A stretch of 64,000 nucleotides of DNA. It comes from Gigantopelta aegis. Its lineage: Eukaryota > Mollusca > Gastropoda > Neomphalida > Peltospiridae. This document shows, piece after piece, positions 34,201 through 46,200 of this stretch. Both the position numbers and the translations under genes were made by a program. Position 1 is the first letter of the stretch; each line of letters starts with the position of its first letter. The notes beneath the pieces are model-generated. The model ran no database searches and had not been told where the DNA came from. It saw only the letters and a list, made by a program, of their open reading frames with translations. The stretch lies in the NCBI RefSeq assembly GCF_016097555.1, contig NC_054706.1, positions 59,289,921 through 59,353,920 on the forward strand, written 5' to 3'.

Positions 34201-37200
34201 TCTAAAGTAAGACAGTACATGTATGTGTTATAAAACTAAATTTATGGTATATTTTCAGTTGGAGCAAATGGATTTAGAGGTACAAGAATTGGAAGCTCGA
34301 GATCGACAGAAATACACAACACGGGTGAAGAGTTACAAGGCTGAGTTATTAAAACTACAGGCTGATATGGTTAGTAAGCAGATAGAGGCTTTAATTACTT
34401 GTAGGACATTATCATTATATATACATTATACAGGGTGTGCACTTTACGGTCGTCCGATCACCCATGGCGAGTCAAATTAGCGTTGGGCAAGTCGAAACCT
34501 TATTACATGTCACCTATTAGGCAACCGAAAATTTCAGCATATTGTATTATATATCAAAATGCAAATAACTAATGTCTGTAAGAGATCGGAAAGTTATTTT
34601 TTATTTATTGTTTTCAACTGGTTTCCTATTAGTATCTGTGCAACTAAACCCATATAGGACATAATAGCGACCACTTCCCCAGTCTATCGAACAGTCTAAA
34701 GCCATTCAGAATGCCTCCGCCGGTTTTGATTACATACTCGGAAAACCTCGGTCACGTAAATGTATTCATAGGTTCAATCAGAACACCTCGGCCATGTCCG
34801 TCTTTACAATCTGAACAACTCGTCACATTCTGCTACGCTATGTTTCACAGAAAGATTTTGTTTAGGAGCCTGAAGTTTTCCGAAGTTAATTGTGTTGGAA
34901 AGTTTTCGTTTCTTAAGGAATATACCGAGTCTCCTATACCAAACACCCAAGCATCACTGTAACCGATGTCAACAGCTATCATTGCCTGTGGACGTGCGAG
35001 TGTTGTTAAATAATGATTATGCCTTTAACTTGTGTTGTGTGTTTATTTCTCTAGTGGATGTGATTATTGGTTGTATAGATTGCTGTCAGCTTAGTATTTT
35101 TTTTAATTCCTTGTCATACGGCCATAAAAGCACCTTATTCATTCCAAAACCGAGCCATGGTAAAACATTCCAGATGTTTGACAGTGTGGGTTCCGTGACG
35201 ACATACTAATTATAATTTAATTACAAGTTTGTAATAAAACTAAAACAAGTTCTGTTTCCTTCTTTTGTGTTGTTATTATTGTTTGTATAATATGATAACA
35301 TGTTTTTTAAAGTGCAATTCAAGTAAGTTTTTTTTTTTAAACGAAATTTGGTCGCGGGCCATTCAAGAGTTGTACGGGCAAGTCAGAGTGTTGCTGTGAG
35401 TGGCCCGATTGGCCAGTCAAAAAAAATCCCAAGTGCACACTCTGATTATACATACTGTATATAAAAAATATTTAAGTTGAGGAATAATAAGTTATATCAT
35501 GACAGAATATAGTACATTTGTCCTCAAATTTATATTGATAGCAAAATTAATTATAAATTGCAGGTACATGTGTAGAGGAGTGGGAGGATTTGGGGTAGAA
35601 ACTCTCCTGTTCCAAGCAAACTTTAATTTGTTTTCAATGTATTTTCTAGGAGAGCATGACCTGAAACCCACACACACCCTAAAAACTTGTCTTGCCAGTC
35701 TAGACCACCCCCTGCACAATTTCCTGCACACACCTTGAATTGTTATTTGAATATTTGTTATAAAATTTTATTAGTATTGATTAATCAAGCACTGTCAGAT
35801 TTACTGTATGTTCAAGAATTGCCTTTTTATGCATGATCTGTTCAATTAATTGAAGGATACACTGTGCATAATAACTAGAGTTTAGCTTCTGATCTAGTTA
35901 TTGTATAACTTTAACATTGTATGATGTACAGAAAATATAAACTCAGGTTACATTAATTTTTTATATTTATTTATTTTATTACAGAAAAAAGCCAAGCTTG
36001 GCATTGATGCCAACAGAGATGAATTGTTTGGTGATGATACTCATGATTCTGAAGATATGGTAATATGCTGTGAAAAGTGATATAAATTTTAGTATCAAGG
36101 ATGTGAGAGCTACGCAGAAACGCGTAAATGTACTTTTCCATTTCATATAAAGAAACAAAAACACGATGTTCAATACTGTTGACCACACACGGTTCATTTG
36201 CATGTTTTCACGGTTTCAAGTTTATGATATGTGCCTTATGCTATAAGTTATGACCAGTTTAGATTTGTTAGCAATGAATGCAATTTTTTGCAGTTCCAGG
36301 GGTTGCAAGCAACAATTTTCTTTCAGGGGCCCTTAAGTAGCCCCTGGACCCCGGCTGCAGTAAACTTTTTTGTTCCAGCCACTCTCACATCCCTGTAACA
36401 TGAACTCCTTTAGGACATCTATTTATAGAAATTTTAATCAGAAATGCTGTAAAAAGCTAGTAGAAAATTCTGAATATAAAGTACTGTCAGCTTTTTTATC
36501 AAGGCCTTTTAATTTGATTTGTACACCTACATGTATTGGGCTATTTCTCTTTCCAGCCAGTCCTCCACAACTGGTGTAACAAAGGCAGTGGTATGTCATA
36601 TCCTGTACAATGCTGCATGTAAAAGATTCCTTGCTGCTACTCAGAAAAAGTAGCCCATTGCGTGGTGGCAGCGGGTTTCATCTCTCATTATCTGTGTCGT
36701 CCGTAACCATTTGTCTGACGCCTAATGCCGGTCGGTCTAGGATCGATCCCCGTCGGTGGGCCCATTGGACTATTTCTCATTCCAGCCAGTGCACCACAAC
36801 TGGTATGTGCTATCCTGTTTGTGGGATGGTGCATAGCGGGTTTCCTCTCTAGGACTGTGTCAAAAATGACCATATGTTTGACATCCAATAACCGATGATT
36901 AATAAATCATTGTTCTAGTGGTGTTGTTAAACAAAGCAAACTTTTATAACAGTAAATTAAATGTTTTGAGAGTGTCGTTAAGTAAAATATTCCTTCCTTC
37001 TTGTTGACATTAGGACAACTTAAATCACACTGCCTATACACAGTTGAATATTTTAGGCAAGACGTTTCTAGCAGAAATATTGTAGAAAGTTCTTGGAGGA
37101 TTGTGTACCTTTAACATTAGATTACACATTTTAATTGAGTGGTTTTTGGTGAGTTTGTTCTAGTTTGTTTTAGTTTGTTCATTACATTTTAAAATTCTTT

Positions 37201-40200
37201 TCAGAGAACAAGATTGCTAGATAACAGTGAACTGCTAGAACGTTCGTCTCGGAATCTAGAGCACGGGTATAGGGCAGCAGTGGAAACAGGTATAATCTTG
37301 ACACAGTTAGTCAGCTCCTTTAAAATATATCGGGGGCAGATAAATTTTATCAGACTCAAACAGTTTAGTTTTACTTTTTAATAGATGTTTCCCAAAGGCT
37401 CCACCAACCAGTGCCCCATAACTGGTATATCAAATACTGTGGTATGTACTGCCCTGTTTATGGGAAAGGGTATGTAAGAGATCCCTTGCTGCTTTATCAG
37501 TAAGAGTAGCCAGTATGGTAGTAGTGGGTTTTCTCTCAATCGAACAAATGTCAAAATAACCATATATGTGACCGTCTATGGGAAAACCCGGCCAAAGTCG
37601 CCAATAGGAATTCGCACACAATGCCATTTTAAGTAATTAACACAAAAATAGTCCCTTTTTTTTAATCAAATAAATAATACAAAACATTATCTTTTCTTTC
37701 TGTTTGCGAAAAATATAAGGGCTACGAACATTCTGAAAGGCTTAAAACAAGTTTGTTTGTAGTCATTATCACTAATTAGTAATCAGAATTTCGCTAAAAC
37801 AAAGGTAGAAAATGTATTTTGTTTTATTGTTTTCTTCACCAAGATTGCGCATGTATACTACTTAATTTGGCATGCTTCGGTTCAAGAACTATTTGGTTAC
37901 CACAAAATTACGATACAGGTGTATTACTACATCGCTGTGACATGCTTTTCAATGTTTTAACATCACACTGAACTTTGCCATTTTTGGTTTGCGACTTTGG
38001 CCGGGTGAATGTTATGGTTACAAGTTTCGATGATACGACACGATATTACTTGATTCAACGATATACTATAAAGGATTCATCAAATATTAATTGTAATGAA
38101 CAGTTTTAAACAAAATGCTAGTAGTTTTTCGATGTGAAATATTGTTTTTGTCGGAATTAGATGTGACCCAGAAATGACAAAAATATTGGTGAAACAAAGA
38201 TGGCGTCGCGAAAAAACAATGCCGAAGTTGCCCATTACTTAAACCAGATAAAGGCGCTAAATTTGCAGGGAATTGACACAGAGGATGCCTTGACTACTTT
38301 GGTGGAAGAATACTTCATAGGCCAAGAAAATGACTCAGAAGGAATTTCATCTGATGACGAATTATTTTCCGGTAAGCTGTTTATTTTTAGAGTAGGCAAT
38401 CCTGTCTGTCCATGAACCGTGGCATTAACGGGATATGGCTTCTATGCACACGCATTGTAATAGCACGGTCAATTTGAAGTATTAATAGTTTACCTTATTC
38501 AATTTACTACAGAAATCGAGCAATAGAATGTATAAAACCTTACCAGTTTAATTTGTACATAGATGAAATATGCACAGTCGAATGTTGACATTTTTAAGGG
38601 TACCCCTAAAACCGTGGCATTTTTTTTTACAACAGTGATGTGTGGCAAATGACTTCATCAAAACTATCTCTGCCGTAAACTCATGCTTATCTAGGTTTGT
38701 TTAGCATGTTATTCATCAATTAATATAGTGACCTGAACTATCGAATAGTGCCCCCTTTCAAAACTCACCAAATTTCAATTTGGCATTATTTTAAAATAAA
38801 GAACATAAACACAGATTTTGTGTTTAGCAAACATTCATTTGTTTCGCCGACGGCACATAATTTGGAAATACTGCGTGCCTTTGCCATGTAGGACGCTTTT
38901 CGATCAAGTTTGTATCCATAACATTTGTTTAGTTTTTTATTTGGAAGTTTTGTTCAATCAAAGATAAAGTATTCCGATTTAAACCATTTCAAGGTTCAAA
39001 CGTGCAGATTGGCTAAAGACGAGCCGAATGTAAATACCCACGGTTCACGGTTTTGCACGGAAAATTCCGACACTGCGATCGTGTTTATACAAAAACACTA
39101 TCAATGTTGATCAGCAAGTACGTCATGTTCAGATTACTGTGATATTTTATAGTCTACGGTGTATTTGCTAAGTATAAGATTTTGTAATAATATGCCATAG
39201 CATGCATAAATATTAGTTTGTATGTATTTTACAATAATAAGTGTAAACCCATGGCTAATGTTTCTGTTTTATTATAAAAAAAATTCTTCACTGCTTGCAT
39301 TCTCTGTGTTACTGTAAAGCATGGCAGGTCCCGGACATTATTTTACAAGGAGAGGACCAATGTTAAAATGGCACATAAGCCAACATTCCCAATTACAAAA
39401 AAGTAATTGGAATTTGTTTAGTTGGGGGGGGGGGGGTCAGGTCACTGGGATCAGTCTTTGGTAAAGTTTACGGAATGACTTTCGCCCACTCCCTTACCTG
39501 CATATCGTATTTACGTTACAATGTAAGGGTTGCAGACGTTTCGTCCCCCAGTCAGATCGCCCCAATGTGTTTGTTCGCCCCCGGTTATTTGTTAGTTCGC
39601 CCCCCTTTTATACAAGTGTTGTCAGTTAATAAAGCTGATAAATATTATTGGAGTGTGCACTGTTGTAGAATGACTGCTTCCATGTTATGTTAGCACAAAA
39701 TAGTTTATTATTGTCTCTTTTTCGACAAAATTGGAAGACGGGATAAAAGCGACATTATTTTTAAAATAACATGTAACACAAAAACCTGCTTGTGAATTTG
39801 GTTATTGGAAAGCCAGATTGTGCATTTTCAGAGGCATTTTCCGCCTGTCAATTTCGAGCCTTGTCGAATTTAATACCTGAAAGGAAAATTACATATAACA
39901 TCTTTGACTGACCTACATTCAAGATGTGAATTATAAAGCCTAATGTCAATATTACAAATGGTGTTGAGGCAAAGTTACAAATATGTTGAGGTGAACCGAC
40001 ATGTGGGGCGAACTTCCTTGGCTTTGGGGGAAAACATCTGGTACCCCTGAATAATCTAGAATCTATTAAAAATGTAGTTATGATTTAACTCGACTTAGGA
40101 CACAATACATGTATGTATTAATGGAAAGAAGTGATTGTAGCTTTAATGATAATAAGCACCTCCTACTTTTTAATTGTTTTAGATGAAGATGGAAAAGATG

Positions 40201-43200
40201 AAGGGGAATTCACTTTCATTGAACCCGTGTTGGACATTGCATGTAATGCAGAAAAAGAGAATGAAGAGATATTTAGCCCCAATGCTGGTAAAGTGGATAA
40301 AAAGCTTTCAGGACATTTTGTTTGCAAATGCAAATTACAAAATGGTGGACCATGCTCAAAGCATTTTGACCAGCAGAAACTAATTGATAATCGCACAGAC
40401 CATCTAGCCATGGATTCGAAGGATTTGGATATGTGCATCTTAAGCCAGATTTCTGCCCACATCCATTGAGGCGAGACTACTGCCAAGTCCAAGCGGCAAG
40501 TTCAAACATTACGCACTAAATCAAGGATGGATTACATGTTAGAATCAAAAAAGATTTGTCGTGATACTTTCATGTTCATACATGCAGTTTTCAAAGACCG
40601 GCTGTGTTCACTCACTCGGTATTATTTGGAAAATGGACTCACTGCACGCACACATGGCAATTCATGTAAAACTCCCCAAAATGCTTTTTGTATTGATGAC
40701 ATTCAGAGGGTTGTGACATTTGTTAAAAATTTTGCTGAACAGAATGCCATTTTGCTTCCGGGTAGAATACCAGGTTACAAACGTGATGATTTGAAACTAC
40801 TGCCATCATCTGTTAGCAAAGCAACAATACATCGCCTGTACGAAGAATCATGCTCAAGTTTCGGAGTTCGGGTGGTAGGAATCAAATCCTTCTATGTGTT
40901 TTGGAAGCAGTATGTTCCGAACATTTTACCAATGAAACCCATGTCAGACTTGTGCTGGACATGCCAGAAAAACAGCAATCTTTTAATTAAAGCTGCAAAT
41001 CTGCCATTAGAGTTGAAGACTGCTGCTGTAAAATCTGCTGAGGAACATCTCTTCCGAGCCACCCAGGAGCGATCACTCTATACAAGTAAAGTGAAAAGCT
41101 GTAAAGATGTCTTCACAATGGAGGGCATCACAGATCTGGAAGCTCCTGGAAATGTCGTTGCTGATTGTTCTCGCACATTCGAGGTATGTATAGTGAGATC
41201 ATTTTAAGATAATATAATTTTTTAATGTTCACCTGATGAGCAAGGTCACCAGTTAGGGCCTCAATTTCACCAAATCAATTTGGATTGGTGATAAATGTAG
41301 GGTTTTTTGTGAGGTGGAATTATGTGCCTCGTTCAGTTTTCAACCAGTGATTAATAAATGTGTCACCATTTTGCAATCTGCTCCAGTGCAACTACTTTAT
41401 GTTAAGAAATAATTATAACCAAAAAAACTTTATTCAGTCATTTGGTATCATTAGGGTGATTTTAAAATACTGGTGCATTAATGTAATTATTTTTCTTCCT
41501 GTCCTCTCCATACCACCACCACCACCCCACCCCCCACCCCCCTTTTCTTTTATGATTATTGGAAAATTGGTTTATAGATACTTGTGATTTTAGTTTCAAA
41601 ACACTGGTATAGTATTTTACGGTGTGTATTTTTAATATAAATTGAATTACTGAACTAGTACATAATTATTTATTTTGTATTTGTCTCTTTCAGGCACACT
41701 ACAGCTTTGATTTTGCTCAACAGATCCACTATCCATACAACCCCATGCAGCCCGGACCAATTTTTTTCAAAACCCCTAGGAAAATTGGTGTTTTTGGGAT
41801 GATGACAGAAGGACTGGCCAAAATGGTACTCTTTCTTTTGGATGAGGCATCGTCAACAGGTAAAGGGGCAAACTGTGTCATCAGCCTTCTGAATTTCTTT
41901 TTCGAGAATTATGGATTGAAAGAAACAGTGTGCCACTTACATGCCGACAACTGTTCAGGCCAAAATAAAAATAATGCAATGATGCATTATCTAGCTTGGC
42001 GGGTGATTACGGGAAAGCACAAGAAGATTACTTTGTCCTTCCTTCTTGCCGGCCATACCAAGTTCGGCCCAGATTGGTGTTTTGGACTGTTTAAGAAAAA
42101 ACTAAAGTCATCGAAAGTGGATTGTTTAAAGGATGTTAAAACTGTGGCCAAACAGTCATCCCCAGCAGGCATCATTGTTCCACAGCTGTGCGGCGATGAA
42201 GGTGGTCGAGTGTTTACTCCAATGTACTCTTGGGACTCTTTCTTCTTTCCTGGCATATTTAGAAAAATGCCTGCCATAAAAAACATACACCACGTGGAGT
42301 TTTACCCCGATGGGAGAATTTTGTGCAAAGACTTTGCTGATAGTGAGACGGTGGAGCATAACATTTTAAAAGTTCAGCCATCCGAAGTACCGCGTGAACT
42401 ACCACCCCAAATATTTCCATCTGGACTGTCTGTTGATCGGAAAAACTATCTGTTTAAGGAAATTCGCCCTTTTGTGGCAGAACAATTTCAGGATCTAGTG
42501 TGCCCTAGACCTAGAACGGACATGGATGAGGCAGTGCGTGGCCCTGGTCGTCGTCTCAAAAAAGCAAAGGGACTTGCTGCTAGGAAATGAATATTCTGAC
42601 ACTCGATGACTGCGAAAACTATTCATTTTATTTTGTATATATGTTTTAAGACGTAATATAGTGTTAATATAAAATAATTTTGCCAACCCTGTGTTATAGT
42701 TATTTTTATAGCAGACAGAATAAGCTTTCTTTTGGTATATTACAATATCTTGTAACAATTCTGGATTTTGAAATATGTGCTTTACAAGTTCATCTATCTT
42801 TAGATAATAAATTCTCAAAATGGCCGCTTTCGGATCCTTGGAGATATGGGGTCTTTAAAATGTAATATTTCTTTTATTATTAAAGGCCGAATAAAATCCT
42901 TTGGCCAGTACATTACTAACATAATACTAATGGGAAAAACATAAAAATAATAGTTTTTAATTTTTTGTACTTTGGCTGGGTTTTTGCATAGACGGTCACA
43001 TATTAGACCTTACAAAGGCGTAGGTTAAAATGTGCTATGTGTAGTTAAACAAATATTCCTTTCCTTTCCAAAGGCTGCATTGAGGGTAATGTATCTTGTG
43101 ATCCATTGAATCGCAGGAGAAAGCTCTACAACAGAGTTGCACTGGTTTCTGGTGCTTAGTTTTGTGATGAAACAATGAGAAAATTATATAATAGAAATCA

Positions 43201-46200
43201 TTTACTCTTTTTTTTTTTGTAGAACAAATGGGAGCTCAAATAATGGATGATCTTCACAAGCAGAGACAGACAATAGGCCGATCAAGAAACCGGGTAAGAT
43301 AGCTGGAGTAAAAACACATATATCTATATCTATATACTGTAGATCAACAAATTAACGGGTCACTAAATTGATGCGAGTAATGCGGGTCAGACTAAAATGT
43401 GACTTAAGTATTAATGTGAGTGGCCTCCCTTGAAATATTAGTTTTGTAGCAACGTATGTTTGCATACCCTTTAGTTATTTCTGAGGTAGAAACATCTTCA
43501 GTGAAATCCACATTCTAATGATAACATAACATATTTGTGTACCCATCAACATAATTTCGAAGTGATAAATGAATGAACAATTCACAAAAGTGGTATGCAG
43601 TCAGTATTGCAAACAATCTAAACAATAAAAACAAACAAATAGTCACCCTTTAGATTAGTGTACTGATACCCATTCATGCGTGGTGGATCTTATCGGCTTG
43701 TGACATGGTGGCGAAAGAGACTGCAACCATCCCACTTGGCTGGCAGCTTGCTGAATTACTAATTCAGTAATTAGACTTTTGTTACATACCTAATATGTTA
43801 ATGTGAATAACAGTTGTTTAGCATTAAAATCATTATCGCATTAATTTCAGGATCTACAGTATTTCTTCTTGTCGAGTTGTTAATCTTTTGGAGTGGGTGT
43901 GAATCAAACAATGATTAATGAATGAATGAATGTTTAACAACACTCCAGCACGAAAAATACATCGGCTATTGGGTGTCAAACTATTGTAATGCAAACAAAT
44001 AAAGTGATGATCAACATTAATATAAAAATTCACGAGTCAAATAAAACTGTAAAGAACTGTGCAAAAATACAAATATCACAGATAGATCAAATTAAAATTT
44101 AAGTAAAAGTCCGTATCACGTAAAAATTGTAAAACTAGTTCTGGATGGAATCAAAATGAGGACAAAGTAAATTATTTTTAAAAATCTTGGGAGAAGAAAA
44201 CTATTATCTTTTTAGGTTTTTTACTTGACAGCTGAAATAGGGGCAGGATTTAGCTCAGTCGGTAGGGTGGGTGCGGGACGTAGCTCAGTGGTACAGTGCT
44301 CGCCTGATACACTATCGATCTAGGATCAATTCCCACCGGTGGGACCATTGGGCTGTTTTTCATTCCAGCCAGTGCTCCACAACTGGTGTAACAAGGGCTG
44401 TGGTATGTACTATTCTGTCTGTGGGATGGTGCATATAAAATATCCCATGCTGCTAATCGAAAAGAGTAGCCCATGAAGTGGTGACAGCAGATTTCCTCTC
44501 TCAATATCTGTGTGGTCCTCAACCATAAGTTCAACGCCATATAACCGTAAATAAAATGTGTTGAGTGCATTGTTAAATAAAACATTTCCTCATTTGGTAG
44601 AGGGCTCACCTGAGATGCTTTGTAAGCAGGATTTAAACTCAGGCAACTTTGTTAGCAGGATTTACCCACAGGCATTCAGGTCCTGGTTAGTGTTTCTAGG
44701 TGTACGAGTAGTACCAGTAGATTGAATCATATATGTTCTTATTTTCAGCTGGAAGAGATGAACACTAACCTGGGTAAGAGTTCCAGAGTACTCTCAGGAA
44801 TGATGAAACGGTATGTTTTCTTAAAAGTGTGTCAGAGTTTAAGCTGGACACAAAACACTTTTCTTTTTTTTTTTGTAATTTGGTGAATTTGGTCAGAAAA
44901 TATGTGGCCAAATTTAAATTTGAATTAGCTACCGGTGCCCCATGACTAGTTTATTGAAGGTCATGGTATGTGCTGTCTTATCTGAGTAAATGTTTATAAA
45001 AAAATATCTCTTGCTACCAATGGAAAAATGTAGTGGGTTTCTTATGAAGACTATATAATAATTATCATATGATTGACATTCATTAATCAATGTTTTCTAG
45101 CGGTGTTGTTAAACAAAATTGTTTGGGGGTATTTCAAATTAGCTGTTTAGTAAAAATTACACATATGGCAATAACATTTTTTCATTCACTTACTGAATCC
45201 AGTGGATTCTGAGTTATATTGTCATCAGTATGGCAGTGTTAGAAACTGTAAAAAACCCACACAAGAATTATAACCACACACACACCCCCACCCCCACCCC
45301 CCACCAAAAAAAAAGGTGTCCTTGGTCTGAATAAAAGATTTAACAAAGTCAATATTTTGCTTTTAAATGTTACATATAACTATATTAAGATGAACAATTT
45401 TTTTACTTTGTAACTTTCTTTATATGAGATTGCCTTTAAGAAACATAAAGCTGAAATAAAAATAATAAAAATCCTTTTCTTTACAAAATATTTACATATT
45501 CTGACTGGCTTTGTTTTAAAACTGTGCACCTTTTAAACATCTACAGAATGAAAGTTGTTGCTGTAAATATAAGTGTCAAAAACCAGTATAAAATATGTCA
45601 TCATATGATTTACATCTGTAGTATTTATTTTGGTCTTCATTCAGAGGGGCGAGATGTAGCCCAGTGGCAAAGCATTCGCTTAATGCGAGGTCGGTCTGGG
45701 ATCGATCCCTGTCAGTGCGCCCATTGGGCTATTTCTCGTTCTAGCCAGTGCACTGTGACTGGTACATCAAAGGCTGTGGTATGTGCTATCCTGTCTGTGG
45801 GATGGTGCATATAAAAGATCCCTTGCTGCTAATCGAAAAGAGTAGTCCCTGAAGTGGCGACAGCGGGTTTTCTCTCTAAATATCTGTGTGGTCCTTAACC
45901 ATATGCCCGACACCATATAACCATAAATAAAATGTGTTGAGTGCGTCATTAAATAAACCATTTCCTTCCTTCTTTATTGAATGCCATATGTCCGACGCCA
46001 TATAACAGTAAATAAAATGTGTTGAGTGCGTCGTTAAATCAAACATTTCCTTCCTTCTTTATTGAATGCTATATGTCCGACGCCATATAACAGTAAATAA
46101 AATGTGTTGAGTGCGTCATTAAATAAACCATTTCCTTCCTTCTTTATTGAATGCCATATGTCCGACGCCATATAACAGTAAATAAAATGTGTTGAGTGCG

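Larger units (their letters stand above)
37568..42999 (+). mobile_element. 5.43-kb DNA transposon with 31-bp inverted repeats in VTI1A intron 5
   Basis: The left end (37568-37598) begins GTGACCGTCTATGGGAAAAC. The right end, read inward, begins GTGACCGTCTATGCAAAAAC; 28 of 31 positions agree. ATAT flanks both ends (37564-37567, 43000-43003), though the palindromic context means a TA duplication with one more terminal T is also possible. Between the ends is a three-exon gene on plus (38200-42590). A 16-bp inverted repeat (37586-37601 with 37991-38006, ACCCGGCCAAAGTCGC) makes the left terminus fold on itself. A 4-bp AT-rich duplication would fit Sola-type elements, but that placement is a guess. 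Confidence 0.88.
37382..43070 (+). mobile_element. SINE split by the 5.4-kb transposon
   Basis: The left part (37382-37567) has CAGTGCCCCATAACTGGTAT, AGAGATCCCTTGCTGCTTTA and ATGTCAAAATAACCATAT. The right part (43000-43070) ends with AAAATGTGCTATGTGTAGTT and AAACAAATATTCCTTTCC. The two parts are consecutive in SINE order, so the transposon landed in an existing SINE. Confidence 0.75.

Noticed and set aside
40163-40492. 109-codon frame on minus
   Set aside because: Antisense shadow of transposase exon 2.
44262-44340. tRNA gene
   Set aside because: Box A and box B are present, but this is the promoter head of a SINE; no cloverleaf with anticodon stem could be drawn. The same applies to the other SINE heads.
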